From Chthonomonadaceae bacterium (GTDB lineage Bacteria > Armatimonadota > Chthonomonadetes > Chthonomonadales > Chthonomonadaceae), in contig DAIDKH010000011.1 of the NCBI GenBank assembly GCA_027450145.1, positions 1-64,000 on the forward strand: 64,000 bases of DNA, read 5' to 3'. The notes beneath the pieces were generated by a model, which worked only from the letters and a program-made list of their open reading frames with translations, was not told the DNA's origin and made no database searches. This document shows, piece by piece, positions 17,303 to 25,888 of this stretch. The translations under genes were made by a program, and so were the position numbers. The first letter of the stretch is position 1. Every line of letters begins with the position of its first letter.

Positions 17303-18352
17303 ATGACAGCAACACCCAAAGAAAAAGTACGTGTAGGACTAATAGGATGTGGTGGCATTTCGAATGCTCACCTGCCCCACCTCTCCACATCCGACGATGT
17401 GGAACTAGCGGCATTTTGTGATGTGGTAGTGGAGCGAGCTGAAAAGCACGCCGCTAAATATGGCGGACAGGTATTCGATGACGCTTCGAAGATGCTAAAC
17501 TCCACTGAACTTGACGCCGCGTATATCTTGATACCTACCTATGCTCACGGAGCACCGGAACGAGCTTGTGTAAAGGCTGGCGTCCCATTCCTGGTTGAAA
17601 AGCCACTAGGCATCAATCCGGAGGACCTGCGCGCGCTCTCGACAGAAGTTCAAGAGTCGGGGCTAATTACTGCCGCAGGATTCATGAACCGGTATCGCAA
17701 GTCGGTTAATCGTTCCAAAGAACTTCTTGCTGCGGATCCTGCCATCCTGCTGGATGGGGCCTGGATTGGTGGTCCGCCGCTGGTCAAAGAGGGCGATTAC
17801 TTCTCCACACAGCCTATAGGTTTATGGTGGCCGTTTAAAGAGAAGAGCGGCGGTCAGTTTGTAGAGCAAGTTATTCATACCGTCGACTTAGCTCGGTATC
17901 TTGTGGGAGATGTGACAGAGGTCTTTGCATACGCTGCGAATGGATTTAACCAAAAGCTTCCAAACCTCATCAAGGGATACAACCTCGATGACGCAATGGT
18001 AGTATCCATGCGGTTTGCGAATGGAGCGGTTGGTAACATTATGTCGTGCTGCGCGGCGCCGCAAGGCGGAGGTGTGTTTCTGAACGTTTGGGGCAGCCAC
18101 CATACGCACAAATTTAGCGACTGGGCACACCACGTACAGATTCATCGCAGCGGCGAAAAGGGGCATGAGGATATTGCTGGCGACATTGATGACATCTTTC
18201 CAACAGAGGATAGGGCCTTTATCAATGCCGTTAAATCGGGCGACCGATCCTCAATTAAATGCAACCACGCCGACGGAGTTAAGAGCACTCTGCTTGCATT
18301 AGCCGCGAACGAAAGCCTAGAAACTGGCAAACCGGTCACGGTTAAATACTAA
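17303..18352 (+). CDS. Gfo/Idh/MocA-family oxidoreductase
   Basis: An NAD(P)-dependent sugar or inositol-type dehydrogenase of 349 residues. The N-terminal Rossmann motif is RVGLIGCGGISNAH, and the EKP motif appears in FLVEKPLGIN, the usual catalytic-lysine position. The C-terminal substrate domain includes GGQFVEQVIHTVDLARYLVG, where family members place the catalytic His/Asp. No signal peptide is visible, so it is cytoplasmic. A GGGAGG sequence lies about 15 bases before the ATG, rather far for a ribosome binding site. The substrate cannot be read from sequence. It is isolated between a 116-bp gap and a convergent terminator. Confidence 0.88.
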   Translation: MTATPKEKVRVGLIGCGGISNAHLPHLSTSDDVELAAFCDVVVERAEKHAAKYGGQVFDDASKMLNSTELDAAYILIPTYAHGAPERACVKAGVPFLVEKPLGINPEDLRALSTEVQESGLITAAGFMNRYRKSVNRSKELLAADPAILLDGAWIGGPPLVKEGDYFSTQPIGLWWPFKEKSGGQFVEQVIHTVDLARYLVGDVTEVFAYAANGFNQKLPNLIKGYNLDDAMVVSMRFANGAVGNIMSCCAAPQGGGVFLNVWGSHHTHKFSDWAHHVQIHRSGEKGHEDIAGDIDDIFPTEDRAFINAVKSGDRSSIKCNHADGVKSTLLALAANESLETGKPVTVKY

Positions 18353-18364
18353 GAAGGTGATTTG

Positions 18365-18401
18365 GCGGCGGGAGTAGGAACAAAGGATGTACTCTCGCCG
18401 C
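18365..18401. terminator. Convergent hairpin terminator
   Basis: Twelve-base arms GCGGCGGGAGTA (18365-18376) and TACTCTCGCCGC (18390-18401) pair with one G-U wobble and a 13-base loop. The element lies between the Gfo/Idh gene and the convergent ABC ATPase, where a bidirectional terminator is expected. No long T tract follows on either strand. Confidence 0.55.
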
Positions 18402-18405
18402 TCAT

Positions 18406-19149
18406 CTAGTCCATTTCGTCGGTATTAACGACCATAGCCGCCAATTCTTCAGCCGCTATACGGCGCTTCTCCACTTTCTCATCCGATACGACTTTGCCAT
18501 CCTTAAATCGGATGATGCGCTCTGCGTGTTCCGCAATATCCTCTTCGTGAGTGACCAATACCACCGTTTTACCGGACTCGTGCAGTCTCTGGAAGATATC
18601 CATGATTTCCTCGCTGGTGCGGGAGTCGAGGTTCCCGGTTGGTTCATCGCCAAATATAACCGGCGGATCATTTACTAACGCCCGCGCAATTGCTACTCTT
18701 TGCTGCTGGCCACCGCTTAATTCATTAGGCTTGTGCCCCATGCGTTCACCAAGCCCGACCATTTCTAGAGCCCTCTTCGCCAGTTGCTCACGGTTCTTGG
18801 TATTACTGTAAAGCATGGGCAGTTCGACATTTCTGAGGGCGGTAGTGCGAGCAAGCAGGTTGAAGGTTTGAAAGACAAAACCAATTTTTCGATTGCGGAT
18901 CTCCGCTAACTGGTTATCATTTAAGGATGCAGCCTCAATGCCATCAAGCTTGTAGGAACCTCTTGTAGGTTTATCCAAGCAACCTATGAGGTTCATGAAC
19001 GTCGATTTGCCAGATCCAGACGGCCCCATGATTGCGACAAATTCACCTGCTTTGATTTCAACAGAAACGCCGCGAAGCGCTTTGACTTCCATTTTGCCCA
19101 TCTTATAGATCTTGTAAACATCATTCACCTGAATCATAGCATCCGACAT
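18406..19149 (-). CDS. ABC transporter ATPase, MacB/LolD type
   Basis: A 247-residue cytoplasmic ATPase of the family that powers MacB-like efflux or LolCDE-like lipoprotein release. Walker A is GPSGSGKST, the signature is [15 protein letters not shown] and Walker B is [19 protein letters not shown]. The start is ATG 19149, giving the usual family N-terminus [18 protein letters not shown]; sequence upstream of it does not align. It is the next gene on the same strand after marR and tolC but 470 bp away. No FtsX-type permease or periplasmic adaptor lies beside it, which is unusual for this subfamily. The C-terminal 25 residues are charged and extend beyond the H-loop. Confidence 0.88.
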   Translation of the reverse strand: MSDAMIQVNDVYKIYKMGKMEVKALRGVSVEIKAGEFVAIMGPSGSGKSTFMNLIGCLDKPTRGSYKLDGIEAASLNDNQLAEIRNRKIGFVFQTFNLLARTTALRNVELPMLYSNTKNREQLAKRALEMVGLGERMGHKPNELSGGQQQRVAIARALVNDPPVIFGDEPTGNLDSRTSEEIMDIFQRLHESGKTVVLVTHEEDIAEHAERIIRFKDGKVVSDEKVEKRRIAAEELAAMVVNTDEMD

Positions 19150-19310
19150 TCGTTGCTCCTCAATGACAGTCAAACCGTAACTCGACTCTGTATCAGTCAA
19201 AGCGAATCGTGTAGCGCCTCTGGCACTGCTGCATAGAAGCATATCCTACACATACCCAGGCGCGAATTTGCGCACCTTTCAACAATAACCACAGAAGTAC
19301 TTTACACACC

Positions 19311-19335
19311 CTATACAAGCAAAGTGCTTGTATAG
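19311..19335. repeat. Perfect 11-bp inverted repeat, 3-bp loop
   Basis: CTATACAAGCA (19311-19321) and TGCTTGTATAG (19325-19335) are exact reverse complements around AAG. It lies about 165 bp before the start of the ABC ATPase. It could be an operator, for example for the adjacent MarR regulator, or a transcript hairpin. No T run supports a terminator. Confidence 0.6.
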
Positions 19336-19337
19336 TT

Positions 19338-19353
19338 TCTCAAAATTTTGAGA
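19338..19353. repeat. Perfect 16-bp palindrome
   Basis: TCTCAAAATTTTGAGA is a perfect uninterrupted palindrome, 2 bp from the preceding inverted repeat. An uninterrupted AT-rich palindrome of this length suits a dimeric regulator such as MarR better than an RNA hairpin, but no binding data can be seen. Confidence 0.55.
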
Positions 19354-19622
19354 GATCACAGTTCAACGCTGCTACTGCTCGCACGAAGTCGCTTATCCAC
19401 GACTAGGTTTGATTGTTGTGCTTACACACAGTGCGACAAAAACGTACAGATTTGAAATGGATCATTGTATGTTAAATTTGCGAAAGAAGATTGGTCGTTA
19501 AGCTCTGTAGGCAACCGTATAACTACCAATCCGCGCCGTGGTACAGCTGTTGTTTACGTCCCATTAACCCACGGTGAGGCCGCAGCAGGCACAGTTGTAC
19601 CCACTGCGGGAATATCTGCTGC

Positions 19623-21095
19623 CTATTTTGTTGCTTTAATTGAGGAAACCAACGTTGTTGCGGCAGCACCTTTTAGCACGGGCATAGTGGAAGCAAATTC
19701 GGGATCGTTACTGCCAATATCCCGTAACAATCGGGCGTTAGCAATATAGAAGTTGTACAATGCATTCACTTGATTAACCTGTGCAGTAACTAACTGAAGG
19801 CGTGCGTTTATAGAATCGAGGATATTAATTACCCCAAACTTTAACTCGCCCTCTGCTGCCTTCCAGTTCTGTTCACCAGCTATTTCGGCCTTGTTTGCAG
19901 CATCCACCTGTTGGCGCGAAAGCTCACGGGTTAGGTAGTCTTGCTCCACAGCGAGACGCGCATTTTGCTCCAGTTGGTCTAACGTTCGTTCCTGAATTGC
20001 CAGCTGAGCCTCGGCCGCGCGAACAGCGGCTTTGGATGATCCGCCATCGAACAGTGGATATGTAAATGAGACAACGAATGCTCGTTGCTCGCCAGACGTC
20101 GGCTGAAATTGGTACCCTTCATTAATGGATGCGCTAATGCCGATACCAGCTTGCAGACGAGCCACCCGAAGGGCGTCTGTTTGCGCATTGATAAGCGACT
20201 GCTGCTGCTTTAGATCTAGTCGATTCTGGAACGCCTGCTGCACATAACTCTCGAGTGAGCGCGGGTCTGGTGTAGGCACGACAGGTGCAAGATTAGGCGG
20301 GGCAAGGATAAGTGGCTGTGAGGTAGAGACGCCCATTGCATTTTTCAAAGTAGCGTCATCAACCTGTGCGACGTTTTGCGCCTGTATAAGCGCAACTTGG
20401 GCATTGGCATAATCCGACTCAGCCTGGTATGGAGCAGTCTTTGCGGCGTTGCCAACTGCTACCTGCTCATTAATTGAGTCCAAGGTCTGTTTAGCCTGAT
20501 CTACGCTCACCTGCTGAACCTGGATAAGTTTATCATCGCGTAGCAGGGTGTAGTAGTCTTGAGTAACAGACAGAATAACTGCCTGGCGCGTATTACCCAA
20601 ATTGAACTGGCTTGCATCCAGGCTGTTGCGCGCCTGCTGAAGATTCGCTTCGCGCTTACCACCATCCCATATCGTCTGTCGCAGAGTAATCTGGTCGGTT
20701 ACATTTTCACCACTGAAAGTCCCTCCCACCGCGCCCGCGCCACTTATAGGCTGCACGCTGCTAGTATAGGTATAGCCCGGCGTAATCTGTGGGAAGTATG
20801 GTGCCCTGGCCTGCACTACCTGGGCGCGGCTGGCGTCGGTACCCGCCTTTGCAATGGCAATACTGTTCTGTCGAAGCAGGGCGATTGCCACAGCCTCGTT
20901 AAGTGTGATGGGCTTGGAAAGATCGTAGGTTTTCGCCGCTCCCTGTGTAGGTGTCTGCGGAAACCCATATCGAACCTGTGCCGGTGATGGCGACCCATTG
21001 GCCTTGTCAGTGCCCTGTGCACCTGCTTGAACAGCCTGAATGCAGAGGCCCAGCCCCAGCATACATATGCTGCTCGTCAACAGTCGTTTCGTCAT
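19623..21095 (-). CDS. TolC-family outer membrane efflux protein
   Basis: A 490-residue outer-membrane channel component of a type I secretion or tripartite efflux system. A signal peptide is visible (residues 1-25, ending IQAVQAGAQG). Two Outer_membrane_efflux (OEP) repeats follow, each a long helical hairpin rich in Gln/Ala/Asn, for example REANLQQARNSLDASQFNLGN and LEQNARLAVEQDYLTRELSRQQVD, separated by the beta-barrel strand segments. It is the evidence here for an outer membrane. It follows marR by 44 bp. The expected adaptor (HlyD/MacA) is not adjacent. After the TAG stop the frame stays open for 22 Ala/Pro/Thr-rich codons. Confidence 0.88.
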   Translation of the reverse strand: MTKRLLTSSICMLGLGLCIQAVQAGAQGTDKANGSPSPAQVRYGFPQTPTQGAAKTYDLSKPITLNEAVAIALLRQNSIAIAKAGTDASRAQVVQARAPYFPQITPGYTYTSSVQPISGAGAVGGTFSGENVTDQITLRQTIWDGGKREANLQQARNSLDASQFNLGNTRQAVILSVTQDYYTLLRDDKLIQVQQVSVDQAKQTLDSINEQVAVGNAAKTAPYQAESDYANAQVALIQAQNVAQVDDATLKNAMGVSTSQPLILAPPNLAPVVPTPDPRSLESYVQQAFQNRLDLKQQQSLINAQTDALRVARLQAGIGISASINEGYQFQPTSGEQRAFVVSFTYPLFDGGSSKAAVRAAEAQLAIQERTLDQLEQNARLAVEQDYLTRELSRQQVDAANKAEIAGEQNWKAAEGELKFGVINILDSINARLQLVTAQVNQVNALYNFYIANARLLRDIGSNDPEFASTMPVLKGAAATTLVSSIKATK

Positions 21096-21139
21096 TACAC
21101 GCTTACCCTCTCCATGGCCTCCGTAGGGAGGCAGTGAAA

Positions 21140-21724
21140 TTAGTTCTTTCCAGAGCCACGAATTCGTCGAGATAACAGGTCGACTACAGGTTGAGTATTC
21201 TCTAGTTGCGAGGTTGAACTCTCACCGCAAGGTAAAGTACGTTCGGTTGGTTCAAAATTATCCCCTTGCTTAACTTCCTGTGCCGCTGCAAGCAGTACTT
21301 CAAGCGCGTTAAGCACGCCCTCGTGATGTGCTTCATCGAGATGTTCCCACACCTGCGCAATTGTCTGGTGCTGACGTTCCGCCGCGTGCGCCAAAATCGC
21401 TCGTGCGGTAGCACTCACCTTAAGCCGAACGACCCGCCTGTCATGCAGGTCGTGATTCCGCTCTACAAGGCCCCTTTTGACAAGGCGCTCTGCCAGTTGC
21501 GTAACAGTAGATTGTGAGACGTAAAGTCGATCGCTAAATGTCTTCATCGTGGCGTCATCCAAGTAATAGACTGTCCACAAGAGGCGAAGTTGTGCTAGAG
21601 GTAGCGCATCCAATTCTGGCAGGGGTTGGTGATCAAAAATCATGACCTTGACCACCTTCATAAGCAATTGCTCCAGCTGTCCGTCAGGCTCGTCGCGCTT
21701 ACCTGATATCCCCTCCAACATCAT
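21140..21724 (-). CDS. MarR-family transcriptional regulator
   Basis: A 194-residue winged-helix regulator. The core is LAQLRLLWTVYYLDDATMKTFSDRLYVSQSTVTQLAERLVKRGLVERNHDLHDRRVVRLKVS. The recognition helix is the QSTVTQLAERL segment and the wing is DLHDRRVVRL. I chose ATG 21724, preceded by GGAG; a TTG nine codons upstream is also open. The C-terminal 45 residues after the dimerisation helices are polar and probably disordered. It is immediately upstream of tolC on the same strand and presumably autoregulates and controls efflux, as in many marR-tolC pairs. The ligand is unknown. Confidence 0.88.
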   Translation of the reverse strand: MMLEGISGKRDEPDGQLEQLLMKVVKVMIFDHQPLPELDALPLAQLRLLWTVYYLDDATMKTFSDRLYVSQSTVTQLAERLVKRGLVERNHDLHDRRVVRLKVSATARAILAHAAERQHQTIAQVWEHLDEAHHEGVLNALEVLLAAAQEVKQGDNFEPTERTLPCGESSTSQLENTQPVVDLLSRRIRGSGKN

Positions 21725-21876
21725 GCAATTCTCCATGGACGGCGCAATCAAAGAAGGTACTATGAATAAGCCGACAGTTTAGCTGTACAAAGCAGTTTAC
21801 CCCACCGCTCTAAATTGTTCTTCGGCGACTAATTAATAGGAATGTAAATTGGATGGAATAAAATGCACTACCATTG

Positions 21877-23115
21877 CTAGAACAGATCTGGCGGGGCCAG
21901 CATGGGTGAACGAGGCGGAAACATAGTTATTAGATCCTTACGCAGCTCGTCATTAACCACCGTTAGATGACCCGTTGCAATTGCGTCCGTGGCGCTGCAG
22001 TAGCCTGTAGCAAGTTGTGCCCAGGTGTGGGCGGATGCCTGCACGGCAGGTTGATCGCTAGGTATGGAGGTTTGCGGTACGATAAGCACCTTCTCACGCT
22101 CGGCACGAATACCAACTGTATTTTCGCGCCCATCGTGGAAGACGCACCTTAACGATATAGACCTACTGCCCAGGCTGTTCCAGTTTTGGGAAAGTGCTGC
22201 GATCATAGACGGGAAGTTTGTGATGTACCCCAAACAACCGCCAGAAACTTGAAGGTCTATGTTGTGGAGACCCAGTAATCCAATACGTCGCATAAGAGGC
22301 TCTGCCATCTCAAAATGAACTTCATCTGGCCCGACCCTGCGGGCTAACCAGCCAACGAGAGCATGTCTTGCTTCATCGCAATTGGCTACAGTTTCAAGAA
22401 CATGAACAGCAGGGGGTGTGGCTGCGCGGGCTAAGTTAACCCTACCAAGCTTGGTTTGCAACAGCATATAACCGGCTACATCACCGAATATATCTGTAAC
22501 TACGACCGATTGAGGTAACCGCGAAATAAGGCCGCTCCAATGTAAAGCCGTCCGGGAACATCTCAGGCTGTAGTTCGCACGGCCCTGGAAGAGCACATCT
22601 ACCCTGTCTGCGTCTTCCAGGCGCATCGGCCTCACTCTAAATTTGCTATTGAATAACGGCAGATTACTGCGATCGATCTGAAGTAGGTAATTCCGTCCTA
22701 CGACTGCCCAACCTCGTCGTTCGTAATACGCAGGTTGTGACGCAGTAAGAAGGGCGATATGAGCCCCTCGCCTTCCGGCTTCTTCTAATGAGCTTGCTAT
22801 TAGTTGCGTCGCAAATCCGCGGCGTTGGTAACCTGGCGCCGTTGCAACGCCTGCCAGCCCACAAGTGGCAACGATAGCCTTGTCTACTTTTACCTCTCCG
22901 CTAACGAGCGTTACACAGGAGGCGATCTTATCCGCACATCGAACAACCATTTTGTCGTTCGCGTCCAACAAAGGATCGCTAAAGTAAATGGGGCGCGCTG
23001 CTGTATATTCCATCCTGAACGCCGCGCACATCACTTTCAAAATTGAGTCGAGTTCAGTCGCTTCGGCAAGCCCGATTAGCACGTCGTCGTTAGTGTGGTC
23101 GCCCAGTTCGGTCAT
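21877..23115 (-). CDS. Eis-like GNAT N-acetyltransferase with C-terminal SCP2-like domain
   Basis: A 412-residue protein with the Eis (enhanced intracellular survival) layout: an N-terminal GNAT domain, a second degenerate GNAT domain and a C-terminal SCP2-like domain. The acetyl-CoA-binding segment is VATAPGYQRRGFATQLIASSLEEAGRRG (about residues 90-118), and YYERRGWAVVGR is the following GNAT strand. Eis proteins acetylate amines such as aminoglycosides, but the natural substrate here cannot be assigned. GGAG lies seven bases before ATG 23115. The gene sits 82 bp downstream of rplL, just past that gene's terminator, so read-through may supply some expression. Confidence 0.8.
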   Translation of the reverse strand: MTELGDHTNDDVLIGLAEATELDSILKVMCAAFRMEYTAARPIYFSDPLLDANDKMVVRCADKIASCVTLVSGEVKVDKAIVATCGLAGVATAPGYQRRGFATQLIASSLEEAGRRGAHIALLTASQPAYYERRGWAVVGRNYLLQIDRSNLPLFNSKFRVRPMRLEDADRVDVLFQGRANYSLRCSRTALHWSGLISRLPQSVVVTDIFGDVAGYMLLQTKLGRVNLARAATPPAVHVLETVANCDEARHALVGWLARRVGPDEVHFEMAEPLMRRIGLLGLHNIDLQVSGGCLGYITNFPSMIAALSQNWNSLGSRSISLRCVFHDGRENTVGIRAEREKVLIVPQTSIPSDQPAVQASAHTWAQLATGYCSATDAIATGHLTVVNDELRKDLITMFPPRSPMLAPPDLF

Positions 23116-23140
23116 GTTAATCTCCGGTAGCCATAGAGCG

Positions 23141-23177
23141 AAAGAGGGACACTATCCAAATGGAAGTGTCCCTCTTT
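23141..23177 (-). terminator. Rho-independent terminator after rplL
   Basis: Thirteen-base perfect arms (AAAGAGGGACACT, 23141-23153, and AGTGTCCCTCTTT, 23165-23177) surround an 11-base loop. On the minus strand the stem ends in TTT after a GC-rich core, 20 bp past the rplL stop. It should end most rplJ-rplL transcripts ahead of the Eis-like gene. Confidence 0.8.
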
Positions 23178-23197
23178 ATACCACACTCGCAAACCAA

Positions 23198-23593
23198 TTA
23201 ACTTGCGGGTTTGATCTCGATCTTTGCGCCCTCGGCCTCGAACTTGGCTTGCAACGCCTTGGCGTCATCCATGTTCACGCCCTGCTTAACTTTTGCAGGT
23301 GCGGACTCTACGAGGTCTTTTGCCTCTTTAAGGCCCAGTGCAGTCACTTCTCGTACGACTTTGATGACGTTGATCTTCTTGTCGCCAACATCGGTGAGTA
23401 CCACGTCAAAGCTTGTAGGTGCCTCTTCGGCAGGTGCTGCTTCACCTGCGCCAGGCGCTGCTACAGCCACACCCATAACAGGTGCCGCGGCAGACACGCC
23501 GAACACTTCCTGAAGTTCCTTGGAAAGCTCAGAGAGCTCTAGAACGCTCATTGACTTGATTGCTTCGACGATCTCGTCTTTGGTAATTGCCAT
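23198..23593 (-). CDS. rplL: 50S ribosomal protein L7/L12
   Basis: The multi-copy stalk protein that recruits translation factors to the ribosome, 131 residues. It has the N-terminal dimerisation helix region ([34 protein letters not shown]), an Ala/Pro/Glu-rich hinge (about 35-55) and the C-terminal domain with [46 protein letters not shown] is the factor-binding helix. The ribosome binding site AGGAG is well placed. It follows rplJ by 81 bp and is followed by a strong terminator. The hinge carries only one Gly-Glu-Ala-Ala type repeat, so it is rather short. Confidence 0.97.
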   Translation of the reverse strand: MAITKDEIVEAIKSMSVLELSELSKELQEVFGVSAAAPVMGVAVAAPGAGEAAPAEEAPTSFDVVLTDVGDKKINVIKVVREVTALGLKEAKDLVESAPAKVKQGVNMDDAKALQAKFEAEGAKIEIKPAS

Positions 23594-23674
23594 TATAATT
23601 CTCCTGGGCAGTCAACTACGCCCGTTTATTTCATACAGCGAAAAGTTATAAATTCGTATCACACCAGCAAATTG

Positions 23675-24205
23675 TTAACCAGCAGCTTCCGCTTTCTGGT
23701 CTGCAATTGCCTGTACGGTGCGCACAAAGTCGCCAATAATGTTGTTAAGTGTTCCTACTAGGTTAGAAGCGGGCGCGTTCAACGAACCGATCAACTGTGC
23801 AACAAGTACTTCTTTTGCGGGAAGTTTTGAAAGCGCAGTAATCTGCTCGGTGTTGTACCGCTTGCCCTCAATCCATCCACCCTTAAGCTTAATTTCGGGC
23901 TTCTTGACTTCGCGAAGGAAATCCAGCACGATCTTGGCCGGTGCTACGAGATCGTCCTTCATAAAGACGATGGCTGTAGGACCCGAAAGCAAGTCCTCTA
24001 CGGGTGTAGATTTATCGCCAGCAGCTAGCTTAAACAGGGTGTTCTTAACAACATGATATTCAGCGTTACTGGGGCGAAGTTTACGACGTAGTGTCGTAAT
24101 TTCAGCCACGGTAAGTCCCCGATATTCTGTGATGATTGCGCCTTTGGATTGGTCAACAATCTCCTTCAGTTCGGAAATTACCAGTTCCTTCTTCTTGTTT
24201 GGCAT
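23675..24205 (-). CDS. rplJ: 50S ribosomal protein L10
   Basis: The base of the ribosomal stalk; it binds 23S rRNA and L7/L12 dimers. It is 176 residues from ATG 24205, with the family start MPNKKKELVISELKEIVDQSKGAIITEYRGLTVAEITTLRRKLR. The C-terminal helix that carries L12 dimers is TLNNIIGDFVRTVQAIADQK. A longer in-frame extension to 24307 lies inside the regulatory leader and is not real. L10 usually represses its own operon by binding the leader annotated upstream. No rplA or rplK lies within this window upstream of it; those genes are presumably elsewhere. Confidence 0.96.
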   Translation of the reverse strand: MPNKKKELVISELKEIVDQSKGAIITEYRGLTVAEITTLRRKLRPSNAEYHVVKNTLFKLAAGDKSTPVEDLLSGPTAIVFMKDDLVAPAKIVLDFLREVKKPEIKLKGGWIEGKRYNTEQITALSKLPAKEVLVAQLIGSLNAPASNLVGTLNNIIGDFVRTVQAIADQKAEAAG

Positions 24206-24242
24206 GTTGTAATCTCCGCTTTCAGCCGCAGCGCGGCCAGAC

Positions 24243-24390
24243 CACGCACAAAAAAACCCGGCGGCCTGCACATTCAGCGCGGGCACACACCGGGGCACCA
24301 AACGCACTCCGCGTCTGATGGTCGCCTGTGTACACCTCGGCGGGCTCCCTAATGGGAATTAAGGCTGGCGACATTACGCCAACTCACCTG
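24243..24390 (-). promoter_or_regulatory. Ribosomal protein L10 leader (autoregulatory mRNA element)
   Basis: The minus strand ahead of rplJ contains the conserved CCGCCGAGGTGT motif of L10 leaders (about 24332-24343). It is followed by paired GC-rich segments and an attenuator-like end, CCGCCGGGTTTTTTT, with the seven-T run at 24250-24256. CCCGG further upstream can pair with CCGGG just before the T run. The element lies between a good promoter and rplJ. L10 or the L10(L12)4 complex would bind here to stop transcription or translation when free protein accumulates. Exact boundaries are approximate. Confidence 0.72.
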
Positions 24391-24429
24391 CTGTCTGTGG
24401 TGAAAGCTATTAAGTTTGACTAACGGACT

Positions 24430-24459
24430 ATTCTAGCACACTCATTACCTTATAGTCAA
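24430..24459 (-). promoter_or_regulatory. Promoter of rplJ-rplL
   Basis: On the minus strand TTGACT (24454-24459) and TAGAAT (24430-24435) are separated by 18 bases, a good vegetative promoter. Transcription would begin near 24422 and include the whole L10 leader before rplJ. The two hexamers match consensus at five of six positions each. Confidence 0.7.
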
Positions 24460-24764
24460 ATGAGTGGGTACATCGGGTTAGCTAATTGCCGATAATCTAC
24501 ATTGGTGCAAGCGGGGGTAGACACCTCCATCGTACAGCGGCAACTATTTGTGATGGGTAGCAGTCATATACGTCGGCCGAACGGCATGCTAACCTACCAA
24601 GTCCCTAGACGAAGCGCCCCCCACCCCCACCTGCCTTAACCAGTTTTATACTGTCAGTTTGCGATTCCAGGCAGGAATTACCCGCCGTGTAAATGAACAA
24701 ACGATACAGGATGTGTAAGATTGATATTGATTAACTCACACCACAATTTAAAAGGGATTTAAAC
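24460..24764. other. Intergenic interval upstream of the alcohol dehydrogenase
   Basis: About 300 bp with no recognisable gene. It separates the divergent rplJ promoter from the zinc dehydrogenase. A C-rich tract (CGCCCCCCACCCCCACC) lies near 24616-24632 and is the only marked compositional feature. The promoter of the dehydrogenase is expected in the last 100 bp, but no convincing hexamer pair was identified. Confidence 0.5.
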
Positions 24765-25880
24765 ATGGCTGCAATTGACGGTCACGCAGTACTGCTTAAC
24801 GCCGCTGGTGAAGATGCGGTACTTGAAGAAATACAGGTTGATGCTCCCGGTCCTGGGGAGGTACGGGTTAAACTCGCGGCGAGCGGCGTCTGCCATACAG
24901 ATCTAACCGTAAAGAACCTTCGCGGCATGGGCATGGCGTTCCCAATTGTACTTGGCCACGAAGGGGCAGGCCATGTCGTAGACGTTGGTGAAGGGGTAAC
25001 TCATCTATCGCCGGGTGATCCGGTGGTACTCGCGTACCGTGCACCTTGCGAGCAGTGCCCGGCATGCCGACGAGGCGACCCACGTCACTGCTATGTCGCC
25101 TTGCGACCTGCACAGAGAATAACGCGCAAACGAGACGGCGCATTGTGCAGCCAGGTATTGCGCTGCGGTACTTTCAGCACATACACCGTGGTACATGCCA
25201 AGGCGGCGATCAAAATGCCCACGGAAATGCCGCTCGACAAAGCCTGCCTCATTGCCTGTGGGGTTGTTACGGGCGTGGGTGCAACATTTAACACGACACC
25301 TGTTACCGCGGGCTCGAGGGTGGCAGTGATTGGTTGCGGTGGGGTAGGCTTAAGTGTCGTGCAGGGTGCCAAGCTGGCTAACGCCCGACAAATCATTGCG
25401 GTGGATATTAATCCCACAAAGTTGCAGTGGGCTAAACAATTCGGAGCTACCCACATCGTGAACGCGAACGATGGTGATCCAGTGGCACAAGTCCGAGCAC
25501 TAACTGAAGACGGCTACGATGGCGGTGTGGAATTTGCTTATGAGGCAACTGGTCTGCCTAAATGCATTGAACAGGCCGTTAAGATGCTGGCGTACGGGGG
25601 TTGCGCAACTACGATCGGTCTACCCGCTGCTACCGACTCAGTTACGCTCAACCTGGGTGACATGGCAACGGGTGTCTATTGGAACAAGGCAGCCATACAT
25701 GTTTGTCATGCAGGGGATACGCTGCCATCTAATGATTTTCCATTGTTGGCTCAGCTATATCTTCAAGGCAAGTTGAACCTAGATGCCATGGTATCCAAGG
25801 TTATTACTCTCAACGACGTTGAGGCTGCGTTTCACGAAATGGAAACGGGCGCCATCATTCGTTCTGTCATCGTCATGTAA
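24765..25880 (+). CDS. Zinc-dependent alcohol dehydrogenase (MDR family, class III-like)
   Basis: An NAD-dependent medium-chain alcohol/aldehyde dehydrogenase of 371 residues. The catalytic zinc ligands are Cys43 and His65 with Glu66 (GHEGAGH) and Cys165. The structural zinc site has four cysteines, Cys95, Cys98, Cys101 and Cys109. The nucleotide motif GCGGVG sits at residues 190-195, and Asp214 (VDINPTKL) predicts NAD over NADP. The overall form resembles class III/S-nitrosomycothiol-reductase-like members, though the thiol cofactor is not deducible. AGGGA precedes the ATG. It is alone on its strand and ends in a shared terminator. Confidence 0.93.
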   Translation: MAAIDGHAVLLNAAGEDAVLEEIQVDAPGPGEVRVKLAASGVCHTDLTVKNLRGMGMAFPIVLGHEGAGHVVDVGEGVTHLSPGDPVVLAYRAPCEQCPACRRGDPRHCYVALRPAQRITRKRDGALCSQVLRCGTFSTYTVVHAKAAIKMPTEMPLDKACLIACGVVTGVGATFNTTPVTAGSRVAVIGCGGVGLSVVQGAKLANARQIIAVDINPTKLQWAKQFGATHIVNANDGDPVAQVRALTEDGYDGGVEFAYEATGLPKCIEQAVKMLAYGGCATTIGLPAATDSVTLNLGDMATGVYWNKAAIHVCHAGDTLPSNDFPLLAQLYLQGKLNLDAMVSKVITLNDVEAAFHEMETGAIIRSVIVM

Positions 25881-25888
25881 TTCCGCAG

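Larger units (their letters stand above)
19150..19622. other. Gene-free interval between tolC and the ABC ATPase
   Basis: About 470 bp with no convincing gene. It holds two adjacent palindromes at 19311-19353, described separately. Next to the tolC stop there is a 22-codon in-frame continuation of tolC (19557-19622, minus strand). The promoter of the ABC ATPase must lie here if that gene is not co-transcribed with tolC. Confidence 0.6.

Noticed and set aside
19465-19749. 94-residue plus-strand open frame next to tolC
   Set aside because: Half of it is antisense to tolC, and it has no ribosome binding site or family resemblance.
24206-24307. 34-residue N-terminal extension of L10
   Set aside because: It overlaps the L10 leader, and family L10 starts at MPNKKKE.
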